Source: Actinomortierella ambigua (lineage: Eukaryota > Mortierellomycota > Mortierellomycetes > Mortierellales > Mortierellaceae). Taken from it: a stretch of 17,356 nucleotides of DNA. The notes under the pieces were generated by a model, which saw only the letters and a program-made list of their open reading frames with translations, was not told where the DNA came from and ran no database searches. Location: positions 1 to 17,356 of the forward strand of contig JAAAJB010000687.1 in the NCBI GenBank assembly GCA_016098155.1, given 5' to 3'. Position numbers and translations under genes: made by a program. This document shows positions 10,752 to 17,356 of this stretch, one piece after another (the stretch's first letter is position 1; each line of letters starts with the position of its first letter).

Positions 10752-10784
<33 letters not shown>
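10752..10784 (+). repeat. CT dinucleotide microsatellite
   Basis: A run of CT units continues into T-rich and C-rich sequence up to about 10860. It would make a polypyrimidine tract in front of the acceptor-like TTGACAG at 10868-10874 if a transcript crosses the region on the + strand. Similar but shorter CT tracts lie near 2384-2410, 8340-8375 (inside esterase intron 1) and 13786-13822. Confidence 0.85.
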
Positions 10785-10790
<6 letters not shown>

Positions 10791-11491
10791 TTTTGCTTTC
10801 TCATTTCCCCCTTTCTTTCCCACTCTCCTTTTTTTTTCGTTCATTCTCCTCTCGTAGTCATTCTATTGACAGATCAGCTGGGCAAAACTTGTGCCGACAT
10901 CCCCTACGATAAGACGAACACCCTTGTGCAACCTACCCCCTACTTTTACACGCCTTCGGTACATTCGCACTGGCCTCTCTCGTGCCATACTCCCCTTCTC
11001 TCACCAGTATTTCAATTTGGCCATCATCTTTCGTTATCTACCATTTGCGGCAGTCTATCCAGGATGAAAGCAGCAGTACCATCAGTCTCCCCTTTGCCCC
11101 ATACTTTGAAGACCATGAACAGATGTTCAAAGGCACAACCTGACCTGCTACCGACAGGTTCTTTACTTCTCTCCTCGACCGGATCTTTGCTAGCGTCTAG
11201 CATCTGGCGTGGTTGTGCAATGTGGCGAGCGCCAACACCCCCTTTTCTTCCCATTCGCTCGTCCTCCTCTCCTCGTGTTATCTCTCGCTGCTATCCGTCC
11301 CCCCCACCCCCTCCTCTCCAAGGGCTAAAAAGGAGACAGTGCAGTTTGTTTGTGCGTGGGGATACCCGCAACCATTCGCTCATTCCACAAGTAACACTCC
11401 AAGAGTTCACTCGCGGATGGCTTACTGTTGGGTTTGTGATCCTTTCAAAGACTCTGCTGACCAGACGAAAAAAAAAGAGTCGTACAAGCCC

Positions 11492-11535
11492 AAAAGGCCG
11501 ACATTTAGTCGCTGTGGCCTTTTAGTCACTGTAGC
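11492..11535 (+). repeat. short inverted repeat overlapping an imperfect direct repeat
   Basis: AAAAGGCC at 11492-11499 is matched by its exact complement GGCCTTTT at 11516-11523 with a 16-base loop. The same spot holds two copies of a 15-base unit with two mismatches, TTTAGTCGCTGTGGC (11504-11518) and TTTAGTCACTGTAGC (11521-11535), 17 bases apart. It could be a small hairpin or a local duplication. No mobile element is evident. Confidence 0.6.
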
Positions 11536-11741
11536 TCCTTGATTTTTGTTCCCGTCTCCCCATTTTTTTACACCCCTTCATGTTCGTTTTTCTGACCACC
11601 TCGCCTCCTATATTCGTCACCCTCGCTTTGGACCATGGACCTGCAGCAAGAGAACAAAGCTTTGCCTCCTTCTCCACCTCCCCCCCACCCCACGAACCAC
11701 CGCCTCCGCTGTACTTTCTACACACCATTCGCGTTGCTGAG

Positions 11742-11750
11742 AAATAAAAG
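11742..11750 (+). promoter_or_regulatory. TATA-like motif upstream of the alpha-galactosidase
   Basis: AAATAAAAG lies 176 bases before the ATG at 11926 and is followed by a pyrimidine-rich leader (11776-11875). This is the common arrangement of a core promoter and CT-rich start region in fungi. Two overlapping CCCCAC motifs at 11683-11693 fit the loose carbon-repressor (CreA/Mig1) consensus, but the surroundings are so C-rich that chance is likely. Confidence 0.25.
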
Positions 11751-11925
11751 TGCCACATTCCGCATTTTCTAACGCTCTTGCCCTCTCTTTCTTCTTTTTT
11801 GTTAGCACGGCTTGTAACGCTTACACTCACACCCACCCCCTCTTCCTCCTCCCTCCCTCTCTCCATCCTTTACCAACTGCACGCAGTAGACAGCCTCCCA
11901 AAGAACACATCAATCACACGACAGA

Positions 11926-13764
11926 ATGAGGGCACCAATATCTCATGTTGTCTTGCTTCTCGAGACTCTCAGACGAGCACTATTTCGGCGGTACATTCCA
12001 GTGCCCGAACTAGGTCTCCCAGAGATGGTACCTGACAATCCAGCCTTCAGGAACCTCTCGCCGACACCCCCAATGGGATTCAACAACTGGGCCCGGTATG
12101 AATGCCATCTCAACCAGACACTCTTTACAGAGACGGCCGACTTTATGCTGGAGAAGGGCTTCCTGAAAGCCGGGTACAACACCATCACCGTCGATGATTG
12201 CTGGATGACGATGCAGCGCCATCCGGTCACCAAAGATCTGGTGGTCAACGCCGACCTTTTCCCTCAGGGCATGGCCTACCTGGGCCGATACCTCCACGAC
12301 CGAGGTTTTCAATTTGGCATCTACCAGGATGTGGGCGACAAGACCTGTGGCGGGTATCCGGGCTCACTTGGACATTATCAGCAAGATATTGCACTGTTTA
12401 CCAGTTGGGGGGTCGATTTCATCAAGCTGGACGGCTGCTACGTGACGCGGAACGCGTCGTTGCCGCCGAGCGAGACGCTGGAGCCGACGTTTCGACAACT
12501 GTACGAGTCGTTTGGGCTTGCGCTTCGTCAACAGAGTCGGCCCGTCGTCTATTCCGAGTCGGCCCCGGCCTACTTTTCGGGACTGTCGGCCGGCACGGGC
12601 GACCGTGTGGGCAGGGACTGGTACAAGGTGCACACGTGGATTGGACGGTATGGTCAGCTCTGGCGGCACTCGACCGACATTGCAGTGTGGCGACGGGACG
12701 AAGGGTCGCGGTGGGAGAGCGTGATGACCAACTATCGCTTCAATATCCGACTAGCCCGTTACCAGGCGCCCGGCAACTGGAACGATCCAGACTTTATCAT
12801 TGTCGGCGACGATGAAGGCCTCACATGGGAAGAACAAAAATCCCAATTCGCGCTGTGGGCGATCATGGCTTCCCCCTTGATTCTCAGCTCCAAGCTCAAG
12901 GACCTCAACAACGAACAGATTGCACTCCTGACCAACCCAGAGATCATTGCCGTCAACCAAGATTCATGGGGCACCCAGGCTCGCCTGATCTGGCGTAGCG
13001 CTACAAGCGACACCCTTCTAAAGCCCTTGAACGACACGCGCTCGTTTGCTCTGGCCATACTCAACAAGGAGAGCGATTCTTTGGGTGTATATGTACCCTT
13101 TTCCATGCTCGGGTTCGACCACCTTGAAATCAAAGACGGCTGCCAATTTTTGGTTCGTGAGATCATCACGCGGTCTGAGCAGGTGGTGGACGTGACCTTC
13201 CCACGTTTCGCCATGGTCGGGGGCCCGCTACCACCTCATGGCACGGCGCTCTACCGAATTAGGCCCCTCACGGACAACCCCGCTTGCTACGCCCGGGCCG
13301 GCCCATCTGGAGCGGTGTATCTGGCCTCGTCTCTAATGTGCGCCGACGTGTCACAGTCCCGGTACGCCGTCGGCACCGAGGTCATTGCATACCCGTGCTC
13401 GAGCAGTTACAATCAACAATGGCGGCTGCTTCCGGTCCCACCGCCATCCCCTCAACAGGCTCCGCCTACCGATGCGAGCTTCTATGTGATCAAGACCCTG
13501 ACGGACCGTTACTGCTTTGATGTGGTGGATGCCAGGCCGAACAATGGATCGCGCGTCGTGCTCAACACCTGTAACACAAACAGCCCAACCCAACAGTGGC
13601 GGTATACTCCCAAGGAAGGAACGCTCACCCACATTGAGACGGGCCTCTGTTTGGACGCATCCGACGTAGAGGATCGCTCCATCCCGCTGAAGGAAAAGCT
13701 TGTCCTTCAATTGCGGGAATGTGGTGATTTTAAAAACAGTCAGGTGTGGTCTTTGCCCATCTAG
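11926..13764 (+). CDS. GH27 alpha-galactosidase with C-terminal ricin-B-type lectin domain
   Basis: This single uninterrupted frame of 612 aa should cleave terminal alpha-galactose from oligosaccharides or galactomannan side chains. The GH27 domain spans about residues 44-450: TPPMGFNNW (47-55), VDDCW (89-93), and IKLDGCY with predicted nucleophile Asp169. RHSTDIA carries predicted acid/base Asp251, aligned with the R..xD pair of the human enzyme, and WNDPD is at 285-289. A ricin-B/CBM13-like beta-trefoil follows at about 453-612, with QQW motifs at 497-499 and 557-559 and a final VWSLPI. This domain probably binds galactose-type sugars. The enzyme should be secreted or vacuolar. However, the N-terminus (MRAPISHVV... 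then RRALFRR) has only a short hydrophobic stretch and no clear signal-peptide cleavage site, so an upstream exon may be missing. Unlike its neighbours the gene has no introns. Confidence 0.93.
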   Translation: MRAPISHVVLLLETLRRALFRRYIPVPELGLPEMVPDNPAFRNLSPTPPMGFNNWARYECHLNQTLFTETADFMLEKGFLKAGYNTITVDDCWMTMQRHPVTKDLVVNADLFPQGMAYLGRYLHDRGFQFGIYQDVGDKTCGGYPGSLGHYQQDIALFTSWGVDFIKLDGCYVTRNASLPPSETLEPTFRQLYESFGLALRQQSRPVVYSESAPAYFSGLSAGTGDRVGRDWYKVHTWIGRYGQLWRHSTDIAVWRRDEGSRWESVMTNYRFNIRLARYQAPGNWNDPDFIIVGDDEGLTWEEQKSQFALWAIMASPLILSSKLKDLNNEQIALLTNPEIIAVNQDSWGTQARLIWRSATSDTLLKPLNDTRSFALAILNKESDSLGVYVPFSMLGFDHLEIKDGCQFLVREIITRSEQVVDVTFPRFAMVGGPLPPHGTALYRIRPLTDNPACYARAGPSGAVYLASSLMCADVSQSRYAVGTEVIAYPCSSSYNQQWRLLPVPPPSPQQAPPTDASFYVIKTLTDRYCFDVVDARPNNGSRVVLNTCNTNSPTQQWRYTPKEGTLTHIETGLCLDASDVEDRSIPLKEKLVLQLRECGDFKNSQVWSLPI

Positions 13765-14030
13765 AAAATGGATAGATCGGCCCCTCGTCTCTCTCTCTTT
13801 CATTCTCTTTCTATCTCTCTCTCGCGAGTGGTTGTACGACTTCTTGTTTATTTATCTATATCAAATACAGCAACAATTTATTATTGTCGTTGGCGACTTT
13901 TTTTTAAAAACAAAAAAAAATCACAAGAGGCTTGATGTGTTGAAGAGTCAACAGAACACGATTGCCTATCTTGTCAAGGAGATTGCGCACACGCAACACA
14001 GAGACACTTTTCTCTCTCTCCTCGTCCATA
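13765..14030. other. convergent 3' intergenic region
   Basis: The 266 bases between the stops of the alpha-galactosidase (+) and CLP1 (-) must hold both 3' untranslated regions. They contain a CT-rich tract (13786-13822) and AT-rich sequence. On the CLP1 strand, AATAAA occurs at 13882-13877, about 150 bases beyond the CLP1 stop, and is a possible polyadenylation signal. No gene is present. Confidence 0.5.
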
Positions 14031-16304
14031 CTAATCCTCGGCCCACTTGAGACTTCCCATCCACCATATCCGCTTCGGGATACGTCCCGGGCAAGGCGCC
14101 AACACGGTCATCCGCTTCCTGGCCTCATTGACCTCAGAGACATAAACAAAACCAGCAAGGCTCGACTCGAGCACCTCGCGTTCGTCCTTGTCCGTCTCGA
14201 GCTTGGTTTGATTGGCGTTGGAGACGGCAAGGACCGAATGGAGCAAGAGGTCGCCACTGGCATCGACCTGGACGACATGGGTCTCGGAGACCTTGCGATC
14301 CTCGCCGATCGGCAGGGCCGAGGTCGGGGCTAGGGAACCTTCACCGACGCGCAGGATCTCCACATCGTGAAAGTGGACCATCGTCGAGAACGGCGCCAAC
14401 TCTGATTTTGTTGTGCCGTAAAAGTACTCGCGGATCTTTTGGTTCTGTGTCTGTCGCCGGAAGGCTGCGTCGCGCTCGACGACACCGCCGGATTTCGAGA
14501 GCTTCATCACTGCGATCGGACGGGCGGCACCCTGCTGATGCTGCTGCTGTTGTTGTTGTTGTTGGCCTGCACCGCCGCCGGGCTTGCCATGCAGGCGCAC
14601 CATGTCACTGTAGAGACGTTCGTGACCGAGAACAATGATGACATCGACTAGTTGAACAAAAGACCAAATGGATCGTGATTGTCAGCACCAAACAGTCCAC
14701 TGTTAAAATGAGGAGAATTTCCTCCGCCAATAGTGGCGACGTAAGAAAGAAAGAAAAAAAAATGACAGGCAGGAGAGGGGAGGGGAGGGCAAAGTGGGAT
14801 AAGAATCCAATCCTTCCTCGAGGAGAGGATCTTAAACCCTGGGTGATGAAGAGGATATCATATTTTTTTTATTCCATTGAAGTAATAAACTGCTCCTTCA
14901 TTTCCATCATCCTCCCAGTCCACCCCACTCTTCATTTTCACCATCAGCATATCCTTGGAGCATATCCTAAAAAAGAATCGAGTTTGATGGTGGCTTACCT
15001 CTAAAAGACTTGATACAGTGCGCGATAATATCATACCCCGCTGTATGATCAATGAGTCCCGTGGTGTCAATGACAATTCCGGACCGTCGTGCAGCCTCGT
15101 CCTCATCTAACCGCCGCGATACCGATTTTGCCAGTCGGGAGACCAACATCTCATACAGCTTGAGGTTCTCTTTGGGGTTCGGGTATCCAAAATAGTAGGC
15201 TAGTGGCATGATGGCCGATCCAGCTGTCGGTGCTGAGGTTGCAGAGGATCCAAACCCCTCTTCAATATCAATCTGCTCTGTTAGGGGTGTCGCGGTTAAG
15301 CATCCCGGCATAGTGATCGAGCCCTGTAGGAAAATAAAGAGAGAAACGAGAAAAAAAAACATGCAGCGATTATTTCTTTAGCATACCAGTTTCACAAAGC
15401 TTCCATACCAGAACCATACATGAGGCCCATATCCAAACAAAGGGGAGGGGGGGAGGAGAAGGTCATCCGAACCTCACTACAATCCAAGTCAACATAGATG
15501 GGTTGACGATCCTGTCGAAGCGCCCAGCTTAACAGCATCCTGCACAAGGAGGTCTTGCCCACATCAGTTGGTCCAACAATCATGACCTATCGCATTTTGT
15601 GTAGACAGGTATTGAAGGAAAGAAAGAAAGGCAATGAGTATGATCCACTCTACAAAACCGCACATATCTGATACCAAACTTCATGAAGGATATCTCCTTT
15701 CGCTTTTTTTCGTCCTATCATTTTCTTTTTCTTTACCCTTGGCCCATGACCATTCTCTCGAGTGGCTTTGACACGACGTTGTTCGAGTGCATAGTGTGTG
15801 TTGAGGTAGCTGACCATCGGCGTCTCCTCGGCCAAGTATTCGACGCTGCATGTGCCCTGAACAAGGAGTTTGCATCCATGCCAGGTAAAGATGGCGATTT
15901 TTCGGCCTGAAAACTCATAGTCCACTCCTGTTCCGAGTTCCGCGCCAAAGATCTCGCCCGTGCCGCTCAACAGCTAGATATTTCATATCAAATACAAGTT
16001 TCAAGAAAAGATGAAAGAAAAAAAAACGACGAGGTAAATAAACACAAGTTTCAAAAGGATGAGAGCATTTTATCTTTTGTTCATCAGATGAAAGAAAACG
16101 TACGCGGACCCTGACTTTGGTGTTAAAGTCAATCTCGAGACGCAGCTCGCTTTCGGCTTCGATAACCCACTCTTTGGAATGCTATTTTCGCAAGGGAGAC
16201 GGGAGGGAAAGATAAGTTTACATCATACATGTTTTTAACAATACAACCAGGGGCTTGTGCTCCCGTCAATGTATGCTGTCTACCTGCGCCATGTTGTTCA
16301 TCAT
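14031..16304 (-). CDS. CLP1: CLP1, polynucleotide kinase-like subunit of mRNA cleavage factor (six exons)
   Basis: CLP1 is a nuclear ATP-binding protein of pre-mRNA 3'-end cleavage factor IA/CF IIm, and in some lineages an RNA 5'-OH kinase. Exons on the - strand are 16304-16284, 16181-16104, 15973-15737, 15586-15473, 15323-14999 and 14647-14031. They splice in frame to 463 aa, against about 425-445 in human and yeast. The N-terminal domain shows ESELRLEI, EIFGAELG, FTWHGC and YLNTH.ALE. Walker A is GPTDVGKT (117-124), assembled right after intron 3 from the conserved GPR|VMIVGP. The kinase core has TMPGCL and RRSGIVIDTTG. The C-terminal domain has KLSKSGGVVERD, IREYFYG and GFVYVSEVNE. A glutamine tract (287-297) lies in the variable loop before KLSKSGG. 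Introns are 102, 130, 150, 149 and 351 bp. The intron 4 donor is the weak GTTCGG. Two adjacent ATGs (16304, 16301) could start translation. Confidence 0.95.
14532..14564 (-). repeat. CAG/CAA polyglutamine tract in CLP1
   Basis: On the coding strand five CAA and three CAG codons are followed by one CAT and two CAG, encoding eight Gln, His and two Gln (residues 287-297). A Gly/Ala-rich lead-in precedes it. Human and yeast CLP1, as I recall them, have no such tract here. Mixed CAA/CAG codons make it more stable than a pure repeat. Confidence 0.95.
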
Positions 16305-16793
16305 GACCACGAGAATGTCTCTACCAGGCAGCAATGAAATGTGAACAAAGTGAGGAAACCATTAATGTCCATGAGACGGCGACTTTGGGCAACGACGTTG
16401 TATCGTGGCTTTGCCCAGAGCAGATCAGCCAATAGGGTGGCGTCCCATCAAGTTCCGTCCCACACGTCTAATACAGCAACTAAAGTTCTGCTGCAAGATT
16501 CTTTTTTTTTTGGTTTTTTTTATTCAACAAAAAAGCAAAAAAGAGCAACAATGAGAAAAGAGAGGAGATGCGAACGAGGTGAGGAGTGAGGAGGTATGGA
16601 TTCATCTTTTTGGGCGAACGGGGGTTTCGGCAAGAGCTCAGGAAAAAGAAGAGAGGGGTATCAAAGAGTGGTGTTTGTTTTTAACCCTCCCTCAAGAAAG
16701 AACCAAGCCCTTGCGTGATGGCGGGTGAGTTTTTACATTAGGATGGGTGGTAGGGTTTGTAGAAACGGGTGGTTCTTCTTTTTTTTTTTTCTT
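16305..16793 (-). promoter_or_regulatory. CLP1 promoter region / sdhB 3' flank
   Basis: These 489 bases separate the sdhB stop codon (16794) from the CLP1 start, both genes reading leftward. A CCAAT pentamer lies at 16429-16433 (ATTGG on the CLP1 strand), about 125 bases upstream of the CLP1 ATG, and is a candidate CCAAT-box. Poly-T and poly-A runs at 16502-16545 and near 16780-16790 are simple-sequence tracts. I find no gene here. Confidence 0.4.
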
Positions 16794-17356
16794 TTACTCC
16801 AAAGCCATGTCCCTCTTGATCCTGGCAATGGCCAGACCCTATGGATCGTCAAAGACGCAAAGCATGGAGAGAGAGGAAGGTACAAAAAAAAAGAGAGCAA
16901 TAAAAACACAAGGGTTAGCGATCGGTGTTTAACGGGAGGAGAAATACTCATATCGGGTATTCCCAGTTTGTCCAATGGGCAAAAGGCATTCCTTTTGTCC
17001 TCAACAGAGTCGTAAACACTATTTGTCCCATGTCATCGTTGATCCATTAAACTTACAGGGTTGAGACCCTTGGGGCAAGTGCGAGCGCAGTCTAAGAGTG
17101 AAATGAAAAGGGAAAGGCGCGATGAGATGGGTTAGCTCTCGCTGACTGGTGGTCCTAATAGCCTCATGATTCACAAAGCGTGTGCCCTTACTCATGATGG
17201 TGTGGCAGCGGTAGAGGGAGAAGGGGTTCTGGAGAGCCTGGCGACGCTCGGGGCCAAACTGATCACGCGAGTCGATCATCCAGCGGTAGGCCTGCATCAG
17301 AACGGCAGGGCCGAGGTACTGATCCGAGTTCCACCAGTACGAAGGGCACGACGTAG
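16794..17356 (-). CDS. succinate dehydrogenase iron-sulfur subunit, C-terminal part (3' partial view, cut by window edge)
   Basis: This is the iron-sulfur subunit of mitochondrial complex II, which passes electrons from the flavoprotein to ubiquinone. Three exons are visible on the - strand: 17356-17192 (continuing beyond the window), 17091-17057 (35 bp) and 16838-16794. Introns are 100 and 218 bp, GT-AG. The 80 readable residues contain [29 protein letters not shown] joined to [11 protein letters not shown] across intron 1, and [14 protein letters not shown] before TAA. The Cys of TSCP and the two Cys of CHTIMNC should ligate the [3Fe-4S] cluster. The Cys before PKG should complete a [4Fe-4S] cluster, and the Trp pair after SY is at the quinone site. 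The end of the protein matches the usual SdhB length. The N-terminal ferredoxin domain and mitochondrial presequence lie outside the window. Confidence 0.95.

Larger units (their letters stand above)
10093..11925. other. long intergenic stretch, low complexity with unassigned coding-like fragments
   Basis: Between the esterase stop and the alpha-galactosidase start lie 1.8 kb without a gene that I can assemble. Features are pyrimidine tracts (10180-10230, 10736-10860), a GGA-rich patch (10345-10375), coding-like fragments between 10571 and 11150, and a small inverted/direct repeat at 11492-11535. C-rich runs and an AAATAAAAG motif occur in the last 250 bases before the alpha-galactosidase. 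The long + frame across 10626-11525 passes straight through the CT repeat and is not accepted as a gene. Confidence 0.55.

Noticed and set aside
10626..11525. 299-codon + strand frame read straight through the CT microsatellite
   Set aside because: It encodes Ser-Leu repeats from CT units and has no family resemblance. Parts of the region may be coding in other frames, and those are reported separately.
12198..12815. 205-codon frame inside the alpha-galactosidase
   Set aside because: It overlaps the GH27 catalytic motifs in another frame, is Gly/Arg-rich, and is typical of an out-of-frame reading of GC-rich coding DNA.

Overview
The window is nuclear DNA from a fungus, probably an early-diverging (Mucoromycota/Mortierella-like) one. 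I infer this from cytosolic-type eukaryotic genes split by GT-AG introns of about 100-430 bp, promoters rich in CT and poly-T tracts, a GH27 alpha-galactosidase joined to a ricin-B lectin domain, and a Helitron/PIF1-type helicase relic. The phylum is only a tentative guess, because no marker was compared against a database. There is no tRNA, rRNA or CRISPR array that I can support.

Layout, left to right. Bases 1-2757 hold no intact gene. They contain a broken coding-like stretch (938-1255) and, on the + strand, decayed pieces of the C-terminal end of a Helitron/PIF1-like helicase (about 1490-2086). From 6628 down to 2758 on the - strand is the complete four-exon gene for cytosolic isoleucyl-tRNA synthetase (reconstructed length 1072 aa). 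It shares an 825-bp divergent intergenic region with a five-exon + strand gene (7454-10092). That gene encodes a 665-aa membrane-anchored alpha/beta hydrolase of the hormone-sensitive-lipase (GDSAG) type. A long stretch follows (10093-11925), mostly low-complexity pyrimidine tracts, but with some coding-like fragments that I could not assemble into a gene. Next is an intronless GH27 alpha-galactosidase with a C-terminal ricin-B/CBM13-like domain (11926-13764, +). It converges on a six-exon CLP1 gene on the - strand (16304-14031; mRNA 3'-end processing and RNA 5'-kinase family). Upstream of CLP1, also on the - strand, are the last three exons of the succinate dehydrogenase iron-sulfur subunit. 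That gene is cut by the right edge of the window.

The genes do not form a pathway. They are housekeeping genes for translation, mRNA 3'-end formation and the TCA cycle/respiration, interleaved with two hydrolases. Splice sites were chosen by consensus and by continuity of conserved protein motifs. ILS1, the esterase, CLP1 and the sdhB 3' end all splice in frame. The points most worth a second look are the helicase relic, the unexplained coding-like fragments at 938-1255 and 10571-11150, a perfect Gcn4-type site upstream of the isoleucyl-tRNA synthetase gene, a polyglutamine insertion in CLP1, and the missing obvious signal peptide on the alpha-galactosidase.
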